64,000 bases of DNA from Quillaja saponaria (GCA_029379385.1 CM055607.1:35089235-35153234); one strand, 5' to 3'. Counted from the stretch's first letter, positions 1 through 18,310 are shown. A program made the numbers and translations. Notes: generated from the sequence alone by a model not told the origin.

Positions 1-230
1 GCAAAGTGCATGGGGCTTGCTGGGGCACTGTAATAGAACCCACCAATGGGTCCGCGTCCAGGGCTCGAAGGAGCACTAACATAAGGAGTGGAACAGTTGC
101 TATCAATGTCTTCAAATAGAAGTTGGTGTTCGTGTACGTTGAGAGTTTCACAATTGTTAGGGTTTGAGGGTTCTGGTTTTGGATCGAGGTTAGAGTTTCC
201 ACCATTGTCGCTGGGAGTTTGGAGCTCCAT
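1..230 (-). CDS. DUF1645 family protein, 5' end only
   Basis: The reverse strand opens with ATG at 228-230 and stays open to the window edge, giving about 76 codons; the 3' part lies outside the window. The start is rich in Asn, Pro and Ser. It then shows the block STPYVSAPSSPGR followed by FYYSAPASPMHF (about residues 48-76), the conserved N-terminal signature of the plant DUF1645 family. The biochemical role of this family is not established. The start was chosen because it is the first ATG ahead of the conserved block and stays in frame with it. The family assignment rests on motif recognition and is fairly safe. Function is unknown. Confidence 0.8.
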   Translation of the reverse strand, partial: MELQTPSDNGGNSNLDPKPEPSNPNNCETLNVHEHQLLFEDIDSNCSTPYVSAPSSPGRGPIGGFYYSAPASPMHF

Positions 231-3200
231 TATTCTGCGTGTTGAGGAAGAAGAGCTGAGATTGCCTGAATATTTGTGAGATGAGATCAGACAGAATGTG
301 ACCGAATGCTGAAAATATAGATCAAGAAAGAGTACATGGAATTGCCCTTAGTTTTCTGTTTTATATCGAAAATGCCACTATCATTTCATATTCGTATCAA
401 TTTTGAAAATAAAACTAAGAATCACGTTTGTCATTTTCATTTTCTCATTTATTGTGTTTACTTGAGTCTTGACCTCAAAATCTTTGACTTGTCATCATTT
501 TAGTTGTAAGATCATCTTGACTCATAAGTAGTAAGTTCATGTTCTATCATGAATGCATCTTGTTTAATATTTATTTTTTATTTATTATTTCTAAAATTCT
601 TTTATATTAATTTATCATGTAATATGGTAGATGAGTTGTAATCAATATGTTTTTCACAAATTCTCATTATAACTCAAAATACCATACAAAAATTATTTTA
701 ACCTTTTATATTAGTTCTTTTATATTAGTTCTTTTGATATGATTTATAAGTTATTAACAAGTTGAATTTGAAATTGAAATTGTACTCTTAAACTTTTAGC
801 CTCACAAAATCTAGACAAACATGAGCTGTGATTAAATTTGTCAAAAGATTTATAAGTTAATTTTAAATTTATTAAATATAGACTCATTTACACTCTTAAA
901 AAATAATATTATCTCTCCAAACTTTTTCCTTAAAAGTTTTAAATTTATTAAAACCGTAGAACCATCCCTTTAATAAATTCTAGATCTGTACAACAACAAT
1001 AGTTTCTTTTGGAGTAACACACGTTCGACATGGAGTATGATTGAGATAGGAAATCACTAAATGCAGTCAAAAAAACAAAAATTCAACATCTTCCATATCA
1101 TTATCACCTAGCATGAAACCATCTCATCATCATCTGTTATGTTTTTTTTTGTCCGAGACATAATCTTACATAGCAATTTAGCATGCTTGAAGGTAATAAT
1201 AATTATACTTTTGTGTATTAATTACTTGAATGGTTGAAAGCACTTTTTTCTTTTTATATTACTATCCACGTAAACAAAATCAAAATATTAAATGACATAA
1301 CTTCAAATAAATAAATATATTCACAAGACAAGTCGTAGCAATACCAGACATTCGAGTTTACAGAAAAATATTTATAAAAATAATAATCACGAATTTCGAA
1401 TGAGATTAGTCTAATACCAAAAGATATGAAAATACTCATAAAAAAAAAATAATCAATTACCATATGTTTTTTAAATTTAGTTGAAGTCTTTTAAGAGTCT
1501 CCTTTTTCCATTTTTTTTTTTTTTGTCCCACACATATACTGGAATCTCAAATCCAATTCCCCTAAATTATAGATTATAAGTCATAAAACCTTTTTTCTTG
1601 AAAAAGAAATACATTTTATTTATTTATTGTTTTCCCAATTTGTATGGACACATCATATATGGGAAAATAGGAACATTTTCAAGAAAAGGGTAACATGGAG
1701 AGAAGAATGGATAAGTTGGAGTATGGGAAAAGGCCAAAAGGTTCATAGAATGGAACAAAAAGTTGCTTCACTGTCTATGATAAATATAGAAATTAGAAAG
1801 CTTAATTATAAATTAAATGGCGGGCACTTGGAAGTAGGAAGAGGGAAGCACGTTATTCTCCCCTTAGAGCTTTACTAGTTATGAATAATCAAATTGTGAA
1901 TTTGTGATACAAAACTAAAGTTTTAATAAATTATTTGCAATATGGTTTATCTATGAGATGACAATTTGATTAGTGAGGGATAAGTCCGGGTCCATACTCG
2001 ATTTAATGTGTTTATTCTCTCTTTTTTCTCTCTAATAAAATAGAAAAATTTAAAGTATATGGCAAAAGAGTGAATAACACAAAATTATAGAGATTACTAA
2101 AGAAAAAAAATATAAAATAAGTTTAATTGAAATTAGATTTTAATCGCTTCAAATCAATTTTTTGGAAATTTATATCAAAATTTTTAACAAATTTGGATTG
2201 GTTATTTATTTATTTCCTTTTGCTTAGATCTTAATTGAAAAAAAAAAAAAAGTCTGAAAATTTTTAGGGCTTTTACTTTTACCACTTTTTTTATTTATTT
2301 TGAGAAAATTAAAGATAAGTTCTATTATTTTTTTTGTCTTGACATTCCAAATAAAGCCTAAATTAAATTTACTTTCCTAAAAATTTATACTTTAAATTTA
2401 TTTATTTATTTATAACTAGTAGGAGAATAATTATTTTTAAATTAATTAGATTTTCATCATCCCCTTTTATATGTTTTTCAAAAAAAAAAATTAGTTCTTG
2501 TCATGAAAAAGAAATAGCAAGTTGAATTTAAAAATAATTTTATTTTCTTTAAATGTTTTTAAAAGGAAAGCAATACAAAAAGAGATATTAAGAACCTTTT
2601 AATCTTTCATTAATAATTATATAATGAATTTTTCTAATTTTATACTATGTAATTTTTAAAATATTGTTCCACTTCATTAATATTTTAAATTAAAAGTTAA
2701 CAATAAAAATATGGATAAACATGGTTTAAGAGTATTTTAAAAATGATTTATCTAATAAGTGTACTAAGGAGTTAAGATTCTATCAATAAAAAATTTATAT
2801 AATTTCTTGTGTTAGTTAATCATAATTTCAATGTGTTATTTTTAACAAAATTTAATTTTTAAATTTTTTTATTTATTATAACTTAACAAGTACTGTAGAA
2901 TACCCGTTAGAAAAATCTTTTAAAAAATATCTGAAAAGTTAGAGTTATTAGGAATGTTATAAAATTTACTTAGAATGTGGTCATAAAAATAATATTTATC
3001 TCTAATTGTTTTCATATATTTTTTAGTTCTATTCCTAGGATCCTAACTTATAAGCAGCAACGTTTAGCCAAAAAAAAAAAAAAAAAAAAAGGCCTATAAG
3101 CGGCAACTACGAGACTGAGATTCTGCATTCCCCATAAGCTCCACTCTAATTAACAAATCAAATTTAATCACTTCTGTTAATTAAAAACTAATTAATGGCA

Positions 3201-4239
3201 TAAAAAATAACATACATTAAGCAAACCTCTTAGAATGCAGTCTCTTTTTAGTTTTCCCTGCACCCAAGAAAGAAGAATATTGGTAACCATACTTGCTTAT
3301 TGAGGAAGAGAATCATCCATCCAATTAAAATATGACACCTTGTAAAGAACACATAATTTATAACCCATCTCCATGTGCATTTTGTCCAACTAGTAAAGAA
3401 AATACATCGTAATATAGGATCCAATGATAAATCTAAATTTATTTTCTACATATAACAATACCTTTTTTTTTATTAAAAATGTTTGTTTTATATTTCTAAT
3501 TATATTTTTGTTCCAACCGATAGTTAAATACCAATTTAATATGAAAATAATTTCCCATAAAAATCATCATGGTGATAAACTAGAGCCATGCGCTATTTTA
3601 TGAGTTGGTAGTTGATGTTATTTTTTAGATCAAATCTTAACCTACATGTTTGACCGTAAAACAAAAAAAAAATCTCAGTTTGGGACTATTTCTATTAGCA
3701 ACGAGGCTATGAACCCATAACCATCACATACTGGAGATAAAAGGTTGGCCCCATTTTGTTTGTCATTCTCCAATGAATCATGCATATATGTTTTTCTTTT
3801 CTTTTGCACTGGTTGTTGGTAGTACGAATTACACCCTGCAGTATTTGGTGATCACCGATTAGCTCAGGCTTGCAACTTGGAAGTCCAGGCAATAAAAGAA
3901 GCACAACTTACTGAACCCCACCTTGTTTTTGAAGCAACAATGTCTATAATCCATGCAAGCAGATACATTTTCCAGGATGTCAAAAGGAATCTAACAATGC
4001 ATGATTTTTAAGAACTGGGCATCAGCATTAACTTCCATTCAATGGGTATTCCGAGTTGCCTATCACGGAACTGGCCAGCATTGGCTGACTGCGTAATCTT
4101 TCCCCTGGCTGCTTTGATGCTCTGTTTACTTTTAGTACATATTCATTTCTACCAAGCAATTAATACATGATCTACCAGGTGATCAATTCACCTAGATATG
4201 TTAGAAAGAGAATAAAAGTTATACATAAGTGTTAATAAT
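231..4239. other. AT-rich intergenic region, no supported gene
   Basis: About 4 kb of strongly AT-rich DNA with many homopolymer runs, including an uninterrupted A run at 3070-3090. Short open frames here (for example near 1627-1878 and 3707-3904) lack recognisable domains, and some open only from non-ATG codons. Roughly 3900-4239 is likely the 3' untranslated part of the minus-strand TRM gene that ends at 4240. The first few tens of bases after 230 are the leader of the DUF1645 gene. Confidence 0.6.
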
Positions 4240-7200
4240 TTAGTAGATCAATAAATCAGAAACCAATTCATCAACCAACGAAGTTAATATGCCCCACTCA
4301 ATCTCCACACCCTCTTCAAATGCTTCAATGCTAAAATCAAGCCATCTTCCATATTGAGTGCTCATGTCATTGCTAACAAGCTCATCCAACATGTGTTCTC
4401 CCATGCTTTTCCAACCCAGCATCTCCCGGTACAGGTTTTCTGCCAACCAACTCTTCCTCTGAACTAATGTCATCCATCTAGGCCATGCCTTGCACCTTCC
4501 AACAACAATTTTCCTGCACCTAAAAGCCAGACACTCACAGACACCATCAAACAAAACCCTGCGCTCAAGCTTGGAGCACTCCTTTCCATTGCTTTCTGTC
4601 TCATATTCTTGAGTTTCCAACAAATCAAAGATATTTGGCATTATGACCTTGTTGGCCTGACCCAACACAAGATCTTCTACCTCAAATTCTGAATTATTAA
4701 GTATATCCTTAACATATTTAAGTTCCCAGTTGCTTAAATCCTGAAAACCTGTCAACCTGGATGTTCTACTCAAAAGTTTACTGCTCATGATTTCAGAAAA
4801 GCTCCAAGGGCTTGACCCCTCAACTTTGACTGAGACAGATTCATTTGATGGGCAAACATTTAATAACTTTTGAGGTTGAACCAACAAAAACTTTCTGCCG
4901 CCTGAAAAAGGATAACACATTCGTAGTCATTATCTTAGATATAAGAATTTGCCTAAAAGGGAAAAAGCAAATCTCTACAGTTTCTCCATGACGCTCCATG
5001 ACTAACATTGATGAAACATCAATCAAGTTACCACTGTACAAATTATCCTTACAGCATCTTTCACAATTCATAAGTTTGCATCTCTCTTAATAAACATTAC
5101 CTATTTATGCTACCTAGTTAATCTAATACCCCTGTTGAACATACCTCTATGTTGTTCACCAGTCTTTTGATACATACATGAATAAGAATGTATCTGAAGT
5201 TACAAAAAGTCAACAGTTTTGCTTTCAGATTTGAGTGATTGTGTTCATCAGTAGCAAAAAGAAATAAAGAAACTTACCATTTGAGCTGTCCCCATTAGCC
5301 AAGTAACCTTCTAAGGCAAAAGGGGTTTCAAAAACGGTAACTGGTTTAGAACGCAGACAATCAAGCTCTTTTCCACTTTCACTATTATTGCTGCTACAGC
5401 TATGTTCTTCTGTCAGTTCTGATCCCTGGATTATGGAATAAAGTACAAAGACTGAGTACTAAGCTGAGCAGCATCTCAATAAATTTATTCAGAAAATTTA
5501 TTGAAGGATTCTGCAGAACTCAAGAGGTTGTAACTATATGTTAATGATATGTTGTGCAACATATACATGCTGATGCAGGCACACATGCACATGCGGTGGA
5601 CCTTATGTCTCTAGACACATGAATATTCACAGTGCACTGGATTCTGGACTGTGGATCATTCTTATGGGGAAAAAGCTGAGAGTACTGCAAACAAAATGGA
5701 CTCACCTTCACCAACTATCTTACTCTATTGCTGCTCAGTAGTAATGGTTTCTACTGGTAGAATGCCAATTTGCAAAACCTAGCAGCATTAGGGGCTATGT
5801 GAATTTAATTCCATACACACCATTCCTGCTGCTTTATCAGTTGCATTAATTAACACAACCTCAACAGTATTCTTTCCATATCAAATTAGGCCTTCAGGCC
5901 ATACATCATGTGTAATTCATTTTCTAGTAATAGCAACACAAAGAGCTGGCTTAGTTCCATTGGTGGGTCATGGAGTTAAGTAATCCATGAGAAGCTGTAT
6001 ATAAGATCTCTATAAGTCAAACTACCTTGGTTGCTGCAGAAGCTTATCAATATCAGCTGAAAATGATTTAGTGCAAGGCAAGTAGAGATAGAGGGAGGGG
6101 GATTCATTGCTTCAGATTATCATAGAAACCACCAAGGATCAAAATTTGATAATTGATTCTTTCAAAGAAATGAACAATAGATGAAGCTGAAAAGTATGGA
6201 AAAATCATTGCTTAAGATGATCATAGAAACCACCAAGGATAAAAAATTGATTCTTTTACAGGAATGAACAATAGATGAAGCTGAAAAGTATAGAAGAATC
6301 TTAAATACCTGCCACTGCTGGTTCTCTTTGAGCACCAGATCACCACTTGAAGAATAATCACCAACATATAGGCTATCCAATTTAGTACTATTTGAATCAA
6401 GTTGAAACATTCTGTCTTCTTCCCTTGATCTAGTCTCCACCATACCGGGAACTGAGTCTTGCAATCTGGATGTAGAACCAGCAGAACTCTCCTCTCTGAC
6501 CAGGTTACAGTGTGGTAAGTTAATTTTAAACGTCAATTCCTGCAGCTTTTTCTCCAAAAGAACACTTAAAGAATCACCATCCATCATGTGTAATCCAGGG
6601 GAAGAGAATGATAACTTTTTGGGATAAGGCTTCTCACTGTCACCAGAAGAATTGCCATGAAAGCTGTTTGTTGTTCCTATCATTTCAGCAGGTGAATGTG
6701 ATTCAGGTGTGGGTCTTCTCAAGGGAGACATGAATGTAAATGAAACAACATCTATACTTTCTTTCATATTATCTGTACCAAGGTTCACAAATCCATCATT
6801 AGCAATATTGCATTTTATGGACCTCTCAGCATAATTGATTAAGGCATTATCAGTAACTCTTTCCTTGGCAATAACATCCTCATTGGTGCATCTTTTCTTT
6901 TGGGAGCTTTGCTTTCTTTTGGATAATGAGAGCTCCTTTTTATTATCCATAGTCATTGCATACATTCTTTGGGGCCCAATTTTGGAGTTTACAGCCTTGT
7001 CTATTGTCTTATTTGGTCCAACAGGACCATCTGAAGAGTGTCCTCGTCCGGTTGGGTGGATGGTAGGGACTTTTGAAACTGATTTACCTTTATTGCTTAC
7101 ACAATTCTGCTTCTGATTGTTCTGCCTGAGTGCCTTGTTAGTCCTGTTTGTAGAAGTTCTCTGCTGGGGCCCCTGCTGCAGAACTGGCTGGCTTCTGGAA

Positions 7201-8484
7201 AAGTGGCTTGGTTTGACCTCATTTTGTTCCTTCCTATTACTTTCCGAAGGTGATATCCCTCTTCTATGAACAGTCGCTTTTGATTGTATTGCACCCGAAA
7301 CTGATTTTCCGTCACTCCTCAAATGCTTAGAACTACTTTCTTCTGAGCCTATTGAACCCTGGAATGCTGGAATATATTTCGACGTGTTATTCTTCCTGTC
7401 ACTAAGCCTGTCTTTCACACGGTTAACAGAACCGGAGTCCACTTGTCCATCAGAGAGGGATGCATCCTTTGCAGATTCCAATTTTTCTTTCAAATCCAGA
7501 ATCCTCAAGGGAACAGCACAAGACCCAATAGATGACATTCTACTCTTGGTGCATGCTCGGGGGTTTGCCTCAATTATCTTAGCAGCTGCCTCCATTATGT
7601 AAGCTGCATTCTTTGGTGGGATAAACCCGGGACTCTTGATAGGAGACAACAGTTTATGGTGAGTAACTGGAATTGATTTAGCTGCCTTTGGTGGCAATAT
7701 TTCAGTTTGAAATCTATCAATTGGTCGGTTTTGCACTTTCTGCCTCCTTGATTCCATGGTATTACAAGAAGACTTCTCCATCTTGAAGGGCACATTTGTG
7801 TAATTCAAAGGGTGGTAGTCACTCAAAAACTCAGGAGTCCTCCTATCACAATGAGATTCTCTAAGAGAGTAAGAGTCAAACGATGTGGTAGAAGGGAGCT
7901 CAGGGACAGTGGAACCTGGCAACGTATCCAAACCCATGAGCCTAGCTACAACACTGGGGGCTCTAGCCCCACATCCTTTATCACTGTTGACGGATGAAGC
8001 AGAATTACACTCAACACATCCTATATTACTTGATGTTGCTCCATTCTTATCCACCTGTATCTGGAATGATAGCAATATGAGATAAAAAAAAATACAAATT
8101 CAATATCGCATTGAAAAATAGTAGCTGCAGAGAAAGAAAAAAAAAATGGAGCAAGAGTTGTTAGAATTTGCACCCTATTGAGCTGTGAATTCTGTATGTC
8201 CCCCACATTTTCTTTAACTTGCTTGCCTTCTACAGTTAAATAGCAGAATAGGAGTCAAACATATGGACATAGCACATATTCTTTTCTTTTTCTTTCTTTT
8301 CCTTGGGGGAAACAGAGGGTAAATGACAGTAAGATACACATGCGAATGAGAATTACAATGTACAATCTAATGCATATGTACCAGGCATTTCGGAGTTGTT
8401 CCATGACAACTTCTTTCGAGATTTTCCATTCCAATCAAACAAGTTGAGGAAACTTCCCCTGGAACGTCTTTTCTCAAGCTCCAT
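4240..8484 (-). CDS. TRM/LONGIFOLIA-type protein (VARLMGL motif, DUF4378)
   Basis: Five coding exons on the minus strand, 8382-8484, 8174-8229, 6309-8060, 5278-5425 and 4240-4901, join in frame to about 906 residues. The N terminus contains LFDWNGKSRKK, usual for this family. VARLMGL lies at about residues 91-97. A long Ser-rich middle follows, and the C-terminal DUF4378 region (about 740-906) contains WLDFSIEAFEEG and ends in VDELVSDLLIY. Related plant proteins (TON1-recruiting motif, LONGIFOLIA) associate with cortical microtubules and the TON1/PP2A complex and affect cell elongation and division plane. That role is inferred from family. The ATG at 8484 is chosen because the encoded N terminus matches the family. 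A leader intron lies upstream (8492-9444). Confidence 0.85.
6106..6301. repeat. Diverged direct tandem duplication in a TRM intron
   Basis: Two head-to-tail copies, about 6106-6206 and 6207-6301, share most bases, including CATAGAAACCACCAAGGAT and ATGAACAATAGATGAAGCTG. The second copy ends a few bases from the minus-strand donor that closes the long exon (exon end 6309), so the duplication lies right behind that splice site. Copy-specific differences show that the event is not recent. Confidence 0.85.
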
Positions 8485-9985
8485 ATCTTATCTACAAAGC
8501 AGAAATTCATCTACATTTAACATTAAATGATATTACCAGCAAAACAAACATTAAAATTCACTGTTACTATCTATGAGATTTGTTAAAGAGTAGTAGCTTG
8601 GATGATTACAAGACTGCACCAAGGCCATATATTTATAACACAGTACTTACATAATACTTGCTTATCTAAACAATATAGGACTTAACACCTAACACAACTT
8701 AACACTAAATATAACACTCCCCCTCAAGCTAGAGCATGTATATGCTCAAGCTTGTGCAAATACAATCCAAGTATCAAGATTTCAACACTCCCCTCTAACA
8801 AAAAATTACATCAAGCTTCACTTGACTCACTCCGTGCCTAAAAGAGAACGACACAAACAACATGTGTCTCATTGGTTCACAACCAACATAAAATGCCAAT
8901 TGGCAACAACTTCAGCCGAACATATTGAATACTCTTCAACGGGGTTCTGTCAAAGGACTAAAAAAAAAAAACCTTCAAAACTTCAACAACAGCAAAAACT
9001 TCAAATTGTTCAGGGCTGCTGCCAAAGGGGAGAGGCTGCAGGCCTGCAGCCCCAAGATTGAACTTCAGGAAAAATATTTATATATGCTCCATCTTGTACA
9101 AATAAAACCCAATTATCAATCTCAACAAGATTCTGTTTCATAAATATGACCAGAGCTCAAACATCTTAATGCTATCAAATGGTCACAAAAAAGGTGAAAT
9201 GACTGAAATCTTGTTCATAAAATCACGCCTAATATAACCTAGGTAGTGGGTAATATCTCAGAAATGCAACTATAACAGTGCCCTTCTGAAGCATTTTCAG
9301 GCTTCAGAAGAATAAATTGAAATGTAAATAAAGTAAAAATCTCGCATCATAACAGGCGAAAACACAATGGTGTAAATGAGGGAAGAGGGTTTCAGTAGCT
9401 AACCTAAAAATACAAACTTTAAGTAAATTCAATTGAAATCTTACCTGTTTTCCAGACTGCCCCTTGTTGTAGAAACAGAGATTCATCCGAATCCCACCCT
9501 ACCAGAAACAGAAAACGCAATGCAGAAGCAAAAGATCACCTTCATTTATATGGGTATAATTCAAGATGCACAAAACTCAGAAACCGAGTCTCTTTGTCAT
9601 CAATCTCAAAAGCCACTCTTTATCCCAAATGCTTACACATCATCAATCTATCTCACCGATAACACTTTTCAAGACTAAAAGACTTCCTTTTTAAATTTCA
9701 ATTTTCTCCAAAAGGACAACTTAATTAAAATGGGAAACAGAGAAAAAGATCCGATTGTAAAGGGAAAATGGAGCAACAGTAATTGGATTTTCGGATAAAA
9801 ATGTACCCAGAGAGAAAGAAAACTGAAAATTGGGTCAAATTATACAAAAAATACAATGTGAATGGGAGGCTGCGGAGAGAGGTGGGAAAGAAGAGAAGTC
9901 CTGAGAAGAAAAAGATCAAAGGGAAACACTATTACTCTACTAGTCAAATAAGCGTGGACGCACAGTGGTAATAAACTAATATTCA
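8485..9985 (-). other. 5' leader and leader intron of the TRM gene
   Basis: A minus-strand intron of about 953 bases is inferred at 8492-9444: the donor reads CAG/GTAAGATTTC at 9445/9444 and the acceptor TTTGTAG lies just before the ATG at 8484. The leader exon would run upstream from 9445 to roughly 9980. The transcription start is not known. Open frames in this stretch show no domain. The intron contains a retroelement-like remnant with a hairpin (8590-8830). Confidence 0.55.
8590..8830. mobile_element. Possible LTR-retroelement remnant with imperfect palindrome
   Basis: This AT-rich stretch inside the TRM leader intron carries ACTCCCCCTCAAGCTAGAGC, which resembles a sequence I associate with Copia-type LTR ends scattered through dicot genomes. 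At 8727-8752 it contains an imperfect palindrome: GAGCAT and ATGCTC face each other, flanked by AGCT on both sides. A similar pattern (TATATGCTCCATCTTG) recurs near 9082. No coding capacity is left and terminal repeats could not be delimited, so the class is uncertain. Confidence 0.35.
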
Positions 9986-11297
9986 GTGAGTTTAAAAAAG
10001 AGTATTAAAATGACTGAATCTAGTTATTGTGCTAAGCCAAAGGGAAGAGACAGAGTTGTCCCCATTGTAAATTTGTAGGTAATTATAGTTATAGTCTCAT
10101 TTGGAAGCAGAAAAAAAGTTCACTAAGTCAACCCAAAAAAAAACACAAAGTACCCCTGTACCTTTACTCTTAACCTGCCAAGTGGGTATCAGATGCTGGT
10201 TTCACGTTTGCAACCTTAAATGAAAGGTAGATTACAATTGGTGAGTGGATCGGGGTTCAATCGGAATTTTTTGTTTGAAGAACCATTAATAGTATATTTA
10301 ATAGGTGATCACTTGCTTGACCTGAATTATCTTCCATGCAACTGGCTGAAGGGAGAGATTTGAATCTAATTATGTCATTAATTGAATATATGTTCTTTTA
10401 ATTAAACTAATGGCGGAGATTCAATGATATGTGCTCTCTTGTCATGTTATATAAAAGAGTCAATTTTTACTAATAACTATAATTACTCATTCTGTTAGAA
10501 AAGGATTTTTAGAAATTTTAATTGATGTTGACGAAACTAAATAAGTAAATGAGTCGATAATCAAAACAAAAATAGTTTTTTTTTATATGATAAAATTAGA
10601 TATTGGAATATTAGTATGTGAAAATTGATGTTTGGCCACCACTTTATTGAAGAATAAAATATTTGACAATTCACGTTTTTATGTTTGACATTAAATGCTA
10701 GCCGTGCATGATTCATTATTATATTTTGTGAAGACTCGTGTTTTTTTTTTTTTTTCTCAATAATTTACTATATCACAATTATAGTTCTTAGATTGAATTC
10801 ATATAAACATTAACTGTAATATGATAAATCCAATTGTTTGAATGAATATAATAAAATAAAATTGTATTAATTAAGGTGATGTAAGCAAGTTTTGCAATAC
10901 ATAAAAAAAGGGATAAGATACCCATATTTTTTTATTTAATCAAAAGAATGGACAAGAAGACTGAAAACTGAGGTTGAACCTGGCTAGCTAGAGTTTTTAC
11001 TCTTTAGTCCTTCTCATCTTTCTTTTTTCTTTATTTGTTACTTGAAGCCTAAGCTAGGGTTATGGGTTACTATTTTTAAGCATTTTTGTCCTTTTATTTA
11101 TTTCTGTCTTCAATCTTAATTCTCTCTACCCCTTCAACCCCCCTTCAACCAGCTACAATCGTATCCTAGGTACTAAGAGTATATTATCTTCTTTAATTTT
11201 GAAAGAAAGAAAAAAGTCTTTATTTGATTATTATCAAACCTATCTGACACCTTTGCTTCCCAGATTGCATGTCATTAACCCATTGTCTCAATATTAA
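9986..11297. other. Intergenic, no supported gene
   Basis: AT-rich spacer between the TRM leader and the MCTP pseudogene. It has poly-T and poly-A runs (for example near 10740). The region before 9986 probably holds the TRM promoter. No open frame with a recognisable domain and no RNA gene were seen. Confidence 0.5.
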
Positions 11298-11965
11298 CTT
11301 GATACTTTAAGGAACCAAGCTGTTAAGCTTACCTCGTGGAAGTTAGAGACAGCTGAACCACCATTAAGGAGAGAGGTTGTGACATGGAGCTTGCGACGAG
11401 GAAAAGCTAATTTCAAGAGGATCATGGCTTTTGTGGCTGATATATATTATTGCTTTGTTGAATTTTTTAGAGAAAGTACGTTCTTGGGAAAATCCTCTTA
11501 AAACTGTGATATTTTTGGTTTTGTGGATTCTTGTGCTTTTGCGCACAGGACATCTAGTGCCCATGTTGATTTTCTATATTTTATTGGTCAGGGTAGGGAG
11601 GTATTGGGAGAGGCCAAAACATCCTTTTAACATGGATGTAGAATTGTCTTGTGCTGATACAGATGAAGAATTTGATCCTTCCCCAACTACTTTTGGACAT
11701 GAAGTTTTGAGGAAGAGGTATAACAGAATGAAAGCCATAGCACAAACTGAAAAATTATGACTGGTGACTTGGCAACTAAGCTAGAGAGGCTGCAAAATCT
11801 GACAACCTGGGTGGATAGTGCGGCTAAATTTTTCTCTCTGTCTCTGTATCATTGGTTTCCTTTTGATTACATTATTTCCTCTCAAACTCTATCTTCCTTT
11901 GGATTGTCCACCTGATAAGGCCTCCAAGATCGGATCATAATGCCTTAAGTTCTTCAAAATATCTT
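11298..11965 (+). pseudogene. MCTP (multiple C2 and transmembrane) pseudogene fragment
   Basis: Only the C-terminal, membrane-anchoring part of an MCTP gene is recognisable. In order it shows LDTLRNQA, then AEPPLRREVV joined directly to TWSLRRGKANFKRIMAF, then in another frame SWENPLKTVIF and a hydrophobic stretch, ERPKHPFNMDVELS, DEEFDPSPTT, and in a third frame GDLATKLERLQ. Intact MCTPs have about nine residues (YMLD...SH type) between EVV and the WSLRR block; these are missing here. At least two frameshifts are needed, one near 11460 and one near 11757, where TTATGACTGG changes frame. No C2 domains were found upstream. MCTPs tether ER to plasma membrane at plasmodesmata, but this copy cannot make such a protein. 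It is probably a partial duplicate. Confidence 0.8.
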
Positions 11966-13132
11966 CAGGAGGGCCTCATTGTATATCATAGACTATGGAC
12001 TTCATCATTTTTTTGCTTTTCTTTTTCTTCTAAAAGAACTATCTATTTATGTAACTTATGGTGGTTGTCATCGTTAATATATGCTTTCTAGACTTTATTT
12101 TTTTTATTATATGATGTATGGTGTACTTTTCTGCTATGGCTTTGCCTGATTTGTGGATTTACTTTTCAGTCTATGTAGTATTTTCTCTGAATGTTCTCTT
12201 AATTCAGTTCAGTTTTTGAAAGTTATATCTGTACAATTATCTTGTCAGATCATATGATTTTCATTTTTCCACTTATCAGTCAATAATTTTTCATTTGATT
12301 TAGAATTTGGTGTATTGGCATCGATAACGTTGAGTATCAGATTGTGACAGAAAAAACCACTATAATTGCCAGTGCTACCCTGCATCTGCATTGTTTTATT
12401 ACCAGCAATGAGCTCCAATCCTCCTTTACATGATTAGAAGGCTGAACATGATGCAAAGTGTAATTTACGTTATGGATGGAAAAGAGAAATAAGAGGATCA
12501 ATATCTGCTACTTGTAAAAAACCGGCAATCCAATGAGGCATTTACCAATCGAGAAAGTTGAACCTTAATCGACAAGTATGAACATAACCTTATTTCAATA
12601 AGAGGATCAATGTCTGCTAATTTATGTTTAGATCAGACATTTACCAATCAAGAAAGTTGAACCTTAATTGACAAGTATGAAACATAATCATATTTCAATC
12701 ATGGTCTTTGTCTAGTGACATTTGAAACAGAATTGCAATTTCAATCTATACAGACTGTTCATGCTCAACATACAGACACATGAATCAGTTTGAAGCCTGT
12801 AAAATCTCACCAACTAAATACATACTGCCAAAACTGATTCGGGTTTTCCTAATCACAAATCCCTCAACCTTAAAATCCAGGGACTGGGGGTTGGATTGGA
12901 ATTTGGTGGCGTCTGTGGATTCACAATACATGCAGAAAGCTGAAGCTTCACAACTAGTATGTCTGAAACGACTGGAGAGGGTTAATTCATATATGTGGTG
13001 GCAGCTGTTTGTTGTTTTAAAGTGAATCAGCCAAGCCTGTAGGATGGTAAGCATGTGATACCCTACATCAAAACTATTTGCAAAGTCCAGTAAGGATTGA
13101 GCCAATGAGGCAAGAAATAGATTGACCAACGG
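11966..13132. other. Intergenic region and RECQL1 3' flank
   Basis: Contains the diverged tandem repeat at 12491-12699 and, up to 13132, the probable 3' untranslated region of RECQL1. A 114-codon frame on the minus strand (12785-13129) lies downstream of the RECQL1 stop in a different frame. It starts only at a TTG codon and has no recognisable domain. Confidence 0.5.
12491..12699. repeat. Diverged direct tandem duplication, about 100-110 bp unit
   Basis: Copies at about 12491-12599 and 12600-12699 share AAGAGGATCAAT, TCTGCTA, CATTTACCAATC, GAAAGTTGAACCTTAAT and GACAAGTATGAA with scattered differences and small length changes. It lies downstream of RECQL1. No function is suggested. Confidence 0.85.

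Positions 13133-18310
<5,178 letters not shown>

Noticed and set aside
1627..1878. An 83-codon plus-strand frame
   Set aside because: No ATG near the start (opens at TTG), no domain, AT-rich surroundings.
6835..7997. Several plus-strand frames opposite the large TRM exon
   Set aside because: Shadows of the minus-strand coding exon; no family features.
12785..13129. A 114-codon open frame after the RECQL1 stop
   Set aside because: It opens at TTG, is out of frame with the helicase, has no domain, and lies in the 3' untranslated region; plant RECQL1 normally ends at the zinc cysteines.
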